The notes under the pieces: generated by a model
The model's input: the letters and a program-made list of their open reading frames with translations, nothing else
Databases searched by the model: none
Told to the model about the DNA's origin: nothing
Position numbers and translations under genes: made by a program
Assembly (NCBI GenBank): GCA_039934475.1
Contig: JBDTMC010000132.1
Coordinates: 1-16,976, forward strand
Reading direction: 5' to 3'
Length of the DNA stretch: 16,976 nucleotides
From: JBDTMC01 sp039934475
GTDB lineage: Bacteria > Acidobacteriota > Terriglobia > Bryobacterales > Bryobacteraceae
Part shown: piece after piece, positions 8,090 through 15,119 of the stretch
How positions within the stretch are numbered: position 1 is the stretch's first letter
Layout of the letters: each line of letters starts with the position of its first letter

Positions 8090-9427
8090 TTAGGTCTCCA
8101 CCGTGTGTGGTTGAGGATGGCTAGCGGTGAGGCGGGAATTGAATTCCACGCGGCAGGGCATATGGAGGAAGCCGTAGACCTGGCCGTCGCCGTGACCCAT
8201 CTGGACGGTAAGGGCGTTGTCGATCCAGTCGCACATGGCGTATTCGGTGAGGGTGCCGTCGGCAATGGCCGGGGAGAAGGAGAAGGTCCCGGGGTAGAGG
8301 TCAGGCAGTTCGACGTGGAAGTCTACGGTGTAGACGTCGCCGGATGAGAGGGGCGGGAGTTCGGCGCCTTCGCGAAGGGTGTTGGTTCCGGAGAAGTCGA
8401 TACCGAGGTGATTGCGGAGCATGAAGCCAACGATGGGATTGGCAACGGCGGCATTGGCGCGGACGCTGATGCGGACGACGACGGACGAGGAAGGTTCAAG
8501 GAGATGGAGTTTTTGTCCAGCGGCGTCGAGCAAGGCGATACCGATGATGTGGGCACGATTGTCGCCGAAGCGATGGTCGATGTTCGGAATGTCTTCTATG
8601 AATTCGGGTGCGGTGACTTGGGGCGCGTCTGGCGGGACGGCGCGGGGGCGATGTTGCAGGTAGGCGGAGTCCTTTTCCACCATCGCGGCGAGGTATTTGG
8701 AGATTACCTGGTCAGCATCGCCGAGGTCGCGGACGCGTCCTTCCTGGAGCCACATGACGCGGTCGCCGATGGCTTTAACGTCACCGATGGCGTGGGAGAC
8801 GAAGAGGATGGTGACGCCGCGTTGGCGCAATTCGTGAACTTTGCGTAGGCAGCGCTGGCGGAAGTAGATGTCTCCGACGGCGAGCGCTTCATCCACGAGG
8901 ATGATGTCGGGGTCGACGTGAATGGCGACGGCGAAGGCGAGGCGCACCATCATACCGCTGGAGTAAGTTTTGACGGGCTGCCGGATGAAGTCGCCGATTT
9001 CTGCGAATTCCTCTATATCCTTATACTTACGGTCAATTTCGGCAGAGGAAAGGCCGAGGATGGCGGCATTGAGGTAGACGTTGTCGCGGCCGGTGAATTC
9101 GGGGTTGAAGCCGGAACCGAGTTCGAGGAGCGCCGAAACGCGGCCTTGGACGGAAACTTTGCCAGTGGTTGGTTTGAGGATGCCGGCGACGATCTGCAGG
9201 AGGGTGCTTTTCCCGGAGCCATTTTCGCCGACGATGCAGAAGGTTTCGCCGCGTTGGATGGTGAATGAGATATCGTCGAGGGCGCGGAATTCGGAATGGA
9301 AGGAGAGGCGGTTGAAGGTAGCCAATTCGCGGAGGCGGTCGGATGGGGAGTTATAGATCGGATAACTTTTGGAGACCGAGTGGAAGGAGATAATAGGTTT
9401 GGGCTGTGAAGGCGCTGGAACCGGCAC
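8090..9427 (-). CDS. wzt: Polysaccharide ABC transporter ATP-binding protein with carbohydrate-binding domain
   Basis: A 445-residue Wzt homologue, the ATPase that with the permease Wzm exports undecaprenyl-linked polysaccharide across the inner membrane. Walker A is GENGSGKST (67-75), the signature YSSGM (155-159), Walker B IILVDEAL (175-182), and the H-loop histidine follows at FVSHA (209-213). The LELGSGFNPEFTGRDNVYLN stretch (101-120) is diagnostic for the Wzt/KpsT/TagH subfamily. Residues about 285-430 form an extra C-terminal domain with GFMLRNHLGIDFSGTNT, the Wzt_C beta-sandwich that in O8/O9a systems binds the modified non-reducing end of the glycan before export. The start is GTG at 9427, with no Shine-Dalgarno but a promoter placed to give a nearly leaderless mRNA. 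It heads the minus-strand locus; no wzm is found upstream. Confidence 0.93.
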   Translation of the reverse strand: MPVPAPSQPKPIISFHSVSKSYPIYNSPSDRLRELATFNRLSFHSEFRALDDISFTIQRGETFCIVGENGSGKSTLLQIVAGILKPTTGKVSVQGRVSALLELGSGFNPEFTGRDNVYLNAAILGLSSAEIDRKYKDIEEFAEIGDFIRQPVKTYSSGMMVRLAFAVAIHVDPDIILVDEALAVGDIYFRQRCLRKVHELRQRGVTILFVSHAIGDVKAIGDRVMWLQEGRVRDLGDADQVISKYLAAMVEKDSAYLQHRPRAVPPDAPQVTAPEFIEDIPNIDHRFGDNRAHIIGIALLDAAGQKLHLLEPSSSVVVRISVRANAAVANPIVGFMLRNHLGIDFSGTNTLREGAELPPLSSGDVYTVDFHVELPDLYPGTFSFSPAIADGTLTEYAMCDWIDNALTVQMGHGDGQVYGFLHMPCRVEFNSRLTASHPQPHTVET

Positions 9428-9435
9428 TAGACACG

Positions 9436-9464
9436 ACTGTATCGGAGGGCGTAAGGAGTGTCAA
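9436..9464 (-). promoter_or_regulatory. Sigma70-type promoter for wzt operon
   Basis: On the minus strand a perfect -35 TTGACA (9464-9459) and a -10 TACAGT (9441-9436, 4 of 6) are separated by 17 bases. The -10 ends 8 bases before the GTG of wzt, so the transcript would carry zero to two untranslated bases. No Shine-Dalgarno lies before that GTG, which fits leaderless translation. Confidence 0.7.
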
Positions 9465-9479
9465 ATCGGGCAAAATTAA

Positions 9480-9651
9480 AGGGCGACCGCCGGAACCCTG
9501 TTGACGCAACCACTCCGGTTTCCTTGCCGGAGCCTCGCTTGCTGGTAGCGTTGCCTCAGTAGCGGTGCATGTACCGCACGCCATGGGATCCGATGAATCG
9601 GAACTGGCGTATCAGGCCGCAGCCAGTCAACAGGAGAACGGTAGCCGCCCT
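9480..9651. ncRNA. Unassigned multi-branched structured RNA candidate
   Basis: Hand folding gives a closed, branched structure. The outer stem is AGGGCG (9480-9485) with CGCCCT (9646-9651). Above an interrupted stretch (CCG 9490-9492 with CGG 9639-9641) comes a perfect 9-bp stem, CCTGTTGAC (9497-9505) with GTCAACAGG (9626-9634). Inside sit GCAAC/GTTGC (9506-9510, 9550-9554) enclosing the CTCCGG/CCGGAG hairpin (9513-9518, 9527-9532), then hairpin GCGGT/ACCGC (9562-9566, 9573-9577), then ACGCCA/TGGCGT (9578-9583, 9605-9610) enclosing TCCGA/TCGGA (9589-9593, 9598-9602). No sensible reading frame spans it. Base pairing cannot tell the strand. On the minus strand it would lie just upstream of the wzt promoter; on the plus strand it would be an independent RNA. 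I compared it by memory with 6S, SRP, tmRNA, RNase P and cobalamin elements and saw no match. Confidence 0.6.
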
Positions 9652-9910
9652 AACTGTTGGACGTTGTCTATGTGGACATCCCTCCTGCAGAAGATGCCTC
9701 CCTTTTGAGAGGGAGACGGGAAGCAACCCGGTTACCCGGGAAGCGAAGGATTGAGTGTTTAATTCCCTCCTCTGGGTTAACTATGAACCTGGTGGCACTG
9801 AATGTCAATAGGGTTAATTCAAAAAAGATGTAAGTGTTAAGTCATGGGAAAGAAAGGTACTTAACTGATTCTGGAGGTTTCGATTTGGTACTTAGCGTGC
9901 AGGGGGGTGG
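9652..9910. other. Non-coding stretch with two hairpins and AT-rich part
   Basis: This stretch shows no convincing gene. Its first part has hairpins CTCCCT/AGGGAG (9698-9703 with 9710-9715, 6-base loop) and CCCGG/CCGGG (9727-9731 with 9736-9740, TTAC loop), and CGGGAAGC occurs twice (9717-9724, 9737-9744). From about 9745 to 9900 the base composition becomes clearly more AT-rich than the surroundings, with short direct repeats GGGTTAA (9774, 9811) and GGTACTTA (9856, 9887). It may be an extension of the structured RNA at 9480-9651, an intergenic regulatory region, or decayed sequence. Confidence 0.4.
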
Positions 9911-9913
9911 AGT

Positions 9914-9943
9914 TTGACAACGGCACCCCGTGGCGCCTATTCT
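9914..9943 (+). promoter_or_regulatory. Promoter of the CAU-anticodon tRNA
   Basis: TTGACA (9914-9919) and TATTCT (9938-9943) are separated by 18 bases, a canonical sigma70 arrangement with a perfect -35. The predicted transcription start near 9950 lies about 13 bases before the tRNA 5' end. Confidence 0.72.
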
Positions 9944-9962
9944 GGGAGAGTCCCCATGTGTT

Positions 9963-10039
9963 GCCGGTGTAGCTCAGGTGGTTAGAGCGACGGTCTCATA
10001 ATCCGTAGGTCGCTGGTTCAACTCCAGCCGCCGGCACCA
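9963..10039 (+). tRNA. tRNA with CAU anticodon (elongator Met, or Ile2)
   Basis: A complete 77-base cloverleaf. The 7-bp acceptor stem GCCGGTG pairs with CGCCGGC (one T-G pair). The D arm has AGCTCAGGTGGTTAGAGC, and the T arm is GCTGG-TTCAACT-CCAGC. The anticodon loop CTCATAA gives CAT at 9997-9999, and CCA is encoded. The G1-C72 pair and the lack of three G-C pairs in the anticodon stem argue against the initiator tRNA. CAU leaves elongator methionine or, if the C is converted to lysidine, the isoleucine AUA tRNA; methionine is more likely. The base pair 31-39 in the anticodon stem is a T-T mismatch. It converges on parB with 26 bases between. Confidence 0.96.
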
Positions 10040-10065
10040 ACCTTTCAAACCACCAATCGTTCGAC

Positions 10066-10980
10066 CTATTCGGTGTCTCCGCAGATGAGGCCGTAGATTC
10101 GATCGAGTTCTTCCTGCGAATAGTATTCGATCTCAATGCGACCCTTTTGGGGATTGCGTTCGATGATGCGGACGCGCGTGCCGAGGGAGCGTTCGAGTTG
10201 TTCGATCGCGGCTTTGACGTTAGGGTCAACGCGTTGCGGCTCAGGTTCGGCGGGGGGTGGTTCGTTACTCTTTTGGGCGAGCTTTTCGACCTGGCGTACG
10301 GAGAGGCCTTCGGCGACGGTGCGTTCGGCCAAGGTGGTTTGGAGCTGCTCAGTGGGAACGGCAAGGATGGCGCGCGCATGGCCCATGGTGAGGCGTTGCT
10401 CGGCGACGAGGAGTTGTACGTGTTCAGGGAGGCGGAGAAGGCGCAGCATATTGGTGATGGTGCTACGGTCCTTTCCGGTGCGTTCGCCGATTTGATCGTG
10501 GGTTAGATTTAACTCGCGACCGAGGCGTTCGAAGGCATGTGCGACTTCAATGGGGTTGAGGTCTTCGCGCTGGATGTTTTCAATGAGCGTGACTTCGAGG
10601 AGGCGGTCATCGGCGAAATCCTGGACGACGACGGGGACTTCGGTGAGACCGGCGAGACGGGAGGCGCGCCAGCGGCGTTCGCCGGCGATGAGCTGATAGC
10701 GATCATTCTTGCGGCTAACGATGAGCGGTTGGATGACGCCGTTGGCGGCGATGGATTGTGCGAGTTCCTGAAGGCGTTCCGGTTGGAAGACGGTACGCGG
10801 CTGAAGGGGATTGGGTTCGATGTCATTGATAGGGACGCGCAGCACGGCTCCCGCCGGTGGCGGTGGTGGTTGGGGTGGAGTTTCTTTGGGTGGAGGGATC
10901 TGCGCGGGTGCCTGGCGTTGCGGCAGGAGGGCCGAGAGGCCTTTACCCAATACCTTGCGATGTTCTGGCGGTTTGGCCAT
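10066..10980 (-). CDS. parB: Chromosome partitioning protein ParB (CTPase)
   Basis: A 304-residue ParB/Spo0J. It loads at parS, spreads as a CTP-gated clamp and, with ParA, segregates the origin region; it also recruits SMC in many bacteria. The N-terminal LGKGLSALLP (11-20) is the ParA-stimulating motif, followed by a Pro-rich linker. The CTP-binding domain carries LRVPINDIEPNPLQPR (47-62), GERRWRA (100-106) and ENIQRE (134-139). A helix-turn-helix (TGKDRSTITNMLRLL, about 162-182) reads parS. The C-terminal dimerisation domain (about 255-300) ends with YYSQEELDRIYGLICG. Start is ATG 10980, preceded by GGAG and nested in the end of parA (38-base overlap), so coupled to it. Its parS targets are present at 11849 and 11891. 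Length and motifs are normal. Confidence 0.96.
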   Translation of the reverse strand: MAKPPEHRKVLGKGLSALLPQRQAPAQIPPPKETPPQPPPPPAGAVLRVPINDIEPNPLQPRTVFQPERLQELAQSIAANGVIQPLIVSRKNDRYQLIAGERRWRASRLAGLTEVPVVVQDFADDRLLEVTLIENIQREDLNPIEVAHAFERLGRELNLTHDQIGERTGKDRSTITNMLRLLRLPEHVQLLVAEQRLTMGHARAILAVPTEQLQTTLAERTVAEGLSVRQVEKLAQKSNEPPPAEPEPQRVDPNVKAAIEQLERSLGTRVRIIERNPQKGRIEIEYYSQEELDRIYGLICGDTE

Positions 10981-11734
10981 TGCCGAGAATCTCCTTGGCG
11001 AGTTTGATATAGCTTTCGGCGCCCTTGGATCGCACGTCGTACATCAGAATGGGCTTTCCATAACTGGGGGCTTCGGCGAGGCGGATGCTGCGGGGGATGA
11101 CGGTCTTGAAGACTTCATCCTTGAAGAATGCTTTTAGGTCGTCGGCCACCTGGCGAGTGAGGTTGGTCCGATCATCGTACATGGTGAGGAGGATACCTTC
11201 GATTTGGAGGGAGTGCTCGAAGGACTCACGGATTCGTTCGACGGTATCGATGAGTTGGGAGATGCCTTCGAGGGCAAAGAATTCACATTGGATAGGGATG
11301 AGGACAGAATCTGCAGCGACGAGGGCGTTAAGGGTGAGGAGGTCGAGGGCGGGGGGGCAATCGATGAGGATGTAGTCGAAATCATTGCGGACAGACTCGA
11401 GGCGGTCGCGGAGTCGCCATTCGCGCCGGGGTAGGTCGACGAGTTCAATATTGGCAGCTACGAGGTTCTTGTCGGCGGGAACGATTTTGAGGCCTTCGAC
11501 TTCGGTGGGTATGATGACGCTGGCGAAGTCGTCGGTTCCGAGGAGGGCGTTGTAAATAGTGAGGTTGCCTGGTGTTTTTGGGATACCGAGGCCGGTGGTG
11601 GAGTTTCCTTGGGGGTCGGAATCGATGAGTAGGACTCGGAGGTCATTAGCGGCGAGGGAAGCCGAGAGGTTGATCGCCGTTGTTGTCTTGCCTACGCCGC
11701 CCTTCTGATTAGCGATGGCGATGGTTCTACTCAA
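10943..11734 (-). CDS. parA: Chromosome partitioning ATPase ParA (Soj)
   Basis: A 263-residue deviant-Walker ATPase that binds DNA non-specifically and, by ATP hydrolysis stimulated by ParB, moves the replicated origin region. KGGVGKTT (11-18) is the deviant Walker A with the signature lysine; DSDPQGNST (38-46) is the A' motif and YILIDCPPAL (121-130) Walker B. Start is TTG at 11734, supported by AGGAG eight bases upstream and by the near-universal TIAIANQKGG N-terminus directly after it. It lies downstream of mnmG in the same direction, with two parS sites in the 177-base gap, and overlaps parB by 38 bases. A weak -10-like TACGAT (11764-11759) lies about 25 bases upstream. ParB bound at parS could affect its transcription; that is inference. 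Confidence 0.96.
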   Translation of the reverse strand: MSRTIAIANQKGGVGKTTTAINLSASLAANDLRVLLIDSDPQGNSTTGLGIPKTPGNLTIYNALLGTDDFASVIIPTEVEGLKIVPADKNLVAANIELVDLPRREWRLRDRLESVRNDFDYILIDCPPALDLLTLNALVAADSVLIPIQCEFFALEGISQLIDTVERIRESFEHSLQIEGILLTMYDDRTNLTRQVADDLKAFFKDEVFKTVIPRSIRLAEAPSYGKPILMYDVRSKGAESYIKLAKEILGNGQTARTSQGIG

Positions 11735-11848
11735 TCGAAGTTCTCCTACGGAAAACTCATCGTAGCACGCGGGGCGGTTTTGCTTGATGGGAATGGTGTA
11801 TCGTGTGTATCCCGACGGCCGGGAAGAGTTGGTGCGTGGGCTAAAGGA

Positions 11849-11864
11849 TGTTCCACGTGGAACA
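11849..11864. promoter_or_regulatory. parS: parS centromere site 1
   Basis: TGTTCCACGTGGAACA is a perfect 16-bp palindrome and matches the bacterial chromosomal parS consensus (TGTTNCACGTGNAACA). It lies in the mnmG-parA gap, about 115 bases before the parA start, where ParB would nucleate. Confidence 0.95.
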
Positions 11865-11890
11865 TGGGGAGATGGGTGGACGTGATGCAG

Positions 11891-11906
11891 TGTTCCACGT
11901 GGAACG
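11891..11906. promoter_or_regulatory. parS: parS centromere site 2
   Basis: TGTTCCACGTGGAACG keeps the full 14-bp core GTTCCACGTGGAAC and departs from the palindrome only at the last base. It starts 42 bases after site 1 (about four helical turns), so both lie on the same DNA face. It ends 5 bases short of the mnmG stop codon. Confidence 0.93.
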
Positions 11907-11911
11907 CCGCA

Positions 11912-13783
11912 TCATTTTAGCAAGCTGAGATACACATCCAGGACAGCGACCGCGGCGGGCGTAACACCTGGGATACGGGCGGCTTGACCCAAAGTTTCCG
12001 GGCGAACGCGGCCGAGTTTGTCCCGAACCTCTCGAGAAAGGCCGGGAATATCGGCATAGGCGAAGCTGGCGGGGATGGGGCGGCGCTCCGAGCCTTTGAG
12101 CCGGTCGATTTGACGTTGCTGCTGCAACAAATAGCCGGCGTACTTCAATTCTGTCTCAATTGTGGTGAGCAGACCACGAACGGGTGCTTCTCCTAGTGCG
12201 GTGGCGGCCCAGGATTCCAAGCGGTCAATCGATGCTTCGGGGCGGCGCAACCAGACCGCTAACGTGGGACGGTCGTCGGCGGACATGCCAAACCCGGGAA
12301 AATGGGTCAGCTCCACTCGTATTTGGTCCAAAAGCACCATTAACTGTTCCTTCTGGGCGCGCTTTTTAGTGAGCAGGGACCAGCGTTCGGGCGTGACCAA
12401 CCCGACGCGATGGCCCGTGGGGGTCAACCGCTCATCCGCGTTGTCGATTCGCAGGTGAAGGCGGAATTCAGCGCGGGATGTGAACATCCGGTACGGCTCG
12501 TCGGCACCCTTTGTGATTAAATCGTCGATGAGAATGCCTGTATAGCCCTCGTTTCGGGCAATTTCGAGAGGATCGCGCCCGGAAAGGGAGCAGGCCGCAT
12601 TGATTCCGGCAACCAAACCCTGACAAGCGGCTTCCTCGTAGCCGGAAGTGCCGTTGATCTGGCCTGCGAGGTAGAGGCCGGGCAACGCTTTTACTTCCAG
12701 GGTGTGGCGGAGTTCACGGGGATCGATGGCATCGTATTCAATCGCGTAGCCGGGACGGATCATCTCGGCGTCTTCCAGGCCCGGAATCGAAGCGACGACG
12801 GCAGCTTGCACATCGATCGGCATGCTGGTGGACATTCCGTTGACGTAAACCTCGTTTGTATCGAGGCCTTCCGGCTCCAAAAAGATCTGGTGACGCTGTT
12901 TGTCGGGGAACTTTACGAACTTATCCTCGATGGAAGGGCAGTAGCGGGGGCCGATTCCTTCAATCTGTCCGCTATAGAGGGGCGAGCGAGCGATGCTGTC
13001 CTGGATGATGCGGCGGGTTTCCTCGGTCGTAAACGCGATATGGCAGCAAATCTGGTCGCGTTCGATCTTTTCGGTCAGAAAAGAGAACGGAGTGGGTACC
13101 GCGTCGCCGTATTGGGGCTCGAACTGGTCCCAATGGATGGTGCGCCCATCCAAACGGGGTGGGGTGCCGGTCTTGAGGCGCGTCCAGCCCAGATTCAGGC
13201 TACGCAACTGGTCTGCGAGCAGGTTCGCGGCGGCCTCGCCGTTGCGGCCGCAATGGTAGGTCTCCTCGCCGACGTGCGCCAAGCCGTTGAGGAACGTACC
13301 TGTGGTGATGATGACGGCTCCGGCACTGACGGCGCGTCCGTCGCGGAGAATCACTCCGGTGACGCGGCGGTTGGCGCCCTCTGAGATCGCCAATGCGCCT
13401 ACTTCGGCCTGTAGGAAGCGCAGATTCGGTTCCTTTTCCAGAACCTGCTTCATGCGGGTGCGGTACATCTTCTTGTCGCACTGGGCGCGTGGGGACCACA
13501 CGGCGGGTCCGCGGCTGGTGTTCAAGAGACGAAACTGAATACCGACTGCGTCCGCGACTTCGCCCATGATGCCGCCCAGGGCGTCGATTTCGCGCACGAG
13601 GTGACCCTTGGCGATGCCTCCAATGGCCGGATTACAGGACATTTGCGCCACGAGGTCCACATTCATCGTGACCATAGCGGTTTTGAGGCCCATGCGGGCG
13701 CACGCACGGGCCGCCTCGCAGCCGGCATGCCCGCCGCCGATCACCACCACGTCATATTGCGTCGCCCTGGTTTGTAGTTGCAT
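11912..13783 (-). CDS. mnmG: tRNA uridine-5-carboxymethylaminomethyl modification enzyme MnmG (GidA)
   Basis: A 623-residue FAD protein that works with MnmE to put the carboxymethylaminomethyl group on U34 of tRNAs. The FAD-binding GGGHAGCEAA (16-25) follows the first strand. GPRYCPSIEDK (278-288) and the long second signature starting AGQINGTSGYEEAACQG (373-389) are the two hallmark patterns of the family. The C-terminal helical MnmE/tRNA-binding part is complete. Length is typical. Start is ATG 13783 with only a weak GGGTG ahead. It is the first gene of the mnmG-parS-parA-parB block and diverges from purD over 55 bases. The usual companions mnmE and rsmG are not adjacent here. mnmG-parAB linkage is common near bacterial replication origins, so this window may be origin-proximal. 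Confidence 0.97.
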   Translation of the reverse strand: MQLQTRATQYDVVVIGGGHAGCEAARACARMGLKTAMVTMNVDLVAQMSCNPAIGGIAKGHLVREIDALGGIMGEVADAVGIQFRLLNTSRGPAVWSPRAQCDKKMYRTRMKQVLEKEPNLRFLQAEVGALAISEGANRRVTGVILRDGRAVSAGAVIITTGTFLNGLAHVGEETYHCGRNGEAAANLLADQLRSLNLGWTRLKTGTPPRLDGRTIHWDQFEPQYGDAVPTPFSFLTEKIERDQICCHIAFTTEETRRIIQDSIARSPLYSGQIEGIGPRYCPSIEDKFVKFPDKQRHQIFLEPEGLDTNEVYVNGMSTSMPIDVQAAVVASIPGLEDAEMIRPGYAIEYDAIDPRELRHTLEVKALPGLYLAGQINGTSGYEEAACQGLVAGINAACSLSGRDPLEIARNEGYTGILIDDLITKGADEPYRMFTSRAEFRLHLRIDNADERLTPTGHRVGLVTPERWSLLTKKRAQKEQLMVLLDQIRVELTHFPGFGMSADDRPTLAVWLRRPEASIDRLESWAATALGEAPVRGLLTTIETELKYAGYLLQQQRQIDRLKGSERRPIPASFAYADIPGLSREVRDKLGRVRPETLGQAARIPGVTPAAVAVLDVYLSLLK

Positions 13784-13838
13784 CGAACACCCAGCTATAG
13801 TCGTTCTTTAACCATTCTAACTATCGGAGAAGCATTCC
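13784..13838. promoter_or_regulatory. Divergent mnmG-purD promoter region
   Basis: These 55 bases must serve both directions. On the plus strand TATAGT (13796-13801) is a good -10 with a poor -35 (TTGTAG, 13772-13777, 18 bases away). The same bases read TATAGC on the minus strand, 11 bases before mnmG, so a shared -10 is possible. GGAGA (13826-13830) is the Shine-Dalgarno for purD. Confidence 0.4.
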
Positions 13839-15119
13839 TTGAAAACGCTGGTTATCGGGGGCGGCGGCCGGGAGCACGCCATCGCCTGGAGGCTCCGTCA
13901 GAGCCCGTCCGTGAGTGAACTTTACGCTACGCCTGGCAATCCAGGCATTGCGAGGGTCGCCAAGTGCGTTCCCTGCTCCCAAGAACCGGAAGCCCTGCTC
14001 GCCTTGGCCAATTCCCTCGCTATCGATTTGACCATTGTCGGCCCGGAGGCGCCCCTTGTTGCGGGGGTGGTTGACGCATTTCGCGCGGCGGGGCGGAAGA
14101 TTGTGGGCCCGTGCCAGGCGGCGGCAGAGCTGGAAGGCAGCAAAATCTACTCCAAGGATTTGATGCGCGAGTACGGGATTCCGACGGCGCGGTATTTCGC
14201 AACCTATGATTTGGAATTTGCGAAGCGTGCCGCTGAGGCCTTCCAGTACCCGATCGTATTGAAAGCAGACGGTTTGGCCGCCGGGAAGGGTGTCGTCATC
14301 TGTTACAGCCAGGAGGAAGCAGTTGCCGTGCTGCGGGCGATGTTCTCGGGCGAGTTTGTTGGCCAGGCGGGCTCTCGTGTGGTGATCGAAGAGTTCCTTG
14401 TTGGCGAAGAAGTCAGCTTCATTGTCCTGACGGACGGCCAGAGGGCGATACCTCTGCAGCCGACTCAGGATCACAAGGCGATCTACGATAACGATCAAGG
14501 TCCGAACACCGGGGGGATGGGCGCGTACTCTGATTCGCGGATTCTGGATGCCGCCACCACCAACCTGGTGCTTGACACCATCATCCACCCGACGCTCGAG
14601 GCCATGCGCAGCCGAGGCATCCCGTTTACCGGGTTTCTGTACGCCGGATTGATGATGACCGCGGAAGGGCCGAAGTGTCTTGAGTTCAATGTCCGACTGG
14701 GGGACCCGGAGACGCAAACGCTGATGCACCGCTTCCGCGGCGACCTGGGTGTCTTGTTGCAAGCAGCGGCCGCAGGAGATCTGACCGGTTTCGAGGCCGA
14801 TTGGAATCCAGACCCGAGCGTGTGTGTGGTGATGGCTACGGAGGGCTATCCGGCCAAGCCGCGTACTGGCGATGTGATTGACGGGCTGGCGGAAGCTGAG
14901 GCGACCGGAGCCACGGTCTTTCATGCCGGAACCCGTCAAGGTCCAACGGGGGTGGAAACCGCAGGCGGCCGCGTGCTGGGTGTGACGGCTTCCGGCGCCA
15001 CTCTGCAAGCCGCTATCGACAACGCATATAACGGGGTTAACTCCATTACTTTCAATGGGATGCAGTACCGGAAAGATATCGGACAGAAAGGTCTGAAACG
15101 CCAAGTAACGGGCGGTTAG
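13839..15119 (+). CDS. purD: Phosphoribosylamine-glycine ligase PurD (GAR synthetase)
   Basis: A 426-residue ATP-grasp ligase for the second step of de novo purine synthesis: phosphoribosylamine plus glycine plus ATP gives glycinamide ribonucleotide. VIGGGGREHAIAWRL (5-19) is the N-terminal signature. The ATP-grasp region holds YPIVLKADGLAAGKGVV (137-153) and VVIEEFLVGEEVSF (181-194), then GPNTGGMGAY (221-230) and LEFNVRLGDPETQ (281-293), the last being the metal/substrate signature (LGDPE where FGDPE is more usual). The C-terminus closes with YRKDIGQK. The start is TTG at 13839, supported by GGAGA eight bases ahead and by KTLVIGGGG following directly. No other purine gene is nearby. Its stop codon overlaps the stop of the convergent PLP-enzyme gene. 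Confidence 0.97.
   Translation: MKTLVIGGGGREHAIAWRLRQSPSVSELYATPGNPGIARVAKCVPCSQEPEALLALANSLAIDLTIVGPEAPLVAGVVDAFRAAGRKIVGPCQAAAELEGSKIYSKDLMREYGIPTARYFATYDLEFAKRAAEAFQYPIVLKADGLAAGKGVVICYSQEEAVAVLRAMFSGEFVGQAGSRVVIEEFLVGEEVSFIVLTDGQRAIPLQPTQDHKAIYDNDQGPNTGGMGAYSDSRILDAATTNLVLDTIIHPTLEAMRSRGIPFTGFLYAGLMMTAEGPKCLEFNVRLGDPETQTLMHRFRGDLGVLLQAAAAGDLTGFEADWNPDPSVCVVMATEGYPAKPRTGDVIDGLAEAEATGATVFHAGTRQGPTGVETAGGRVLGVTASGATLQAAIDNAYNGVNSITFNGMQYRKDIGQKGLKRQVTGG

Noticed and set aside
7248..8093. 281-codon plus-strand frame opposite the methyltransferase
   Set aside because: Shadow of the methyltransferase coding strand; Gly/Val-rich with no recognisable motif.
9569..9754. 61-codon plus-strand open frame in the gene-free spacer
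   Set aside because: It begins within a hairpin of the structured RNA, has Arg/Pro-rich composition typical of spurious frames and no ribosome-binding site.
13821..15104. Long minus-strand open frame (427 codons) opposite purD
   Set aside because: It lies wholly antisense to a clear purD, its product resembles no family, and it is explained by the codon bias of purD.
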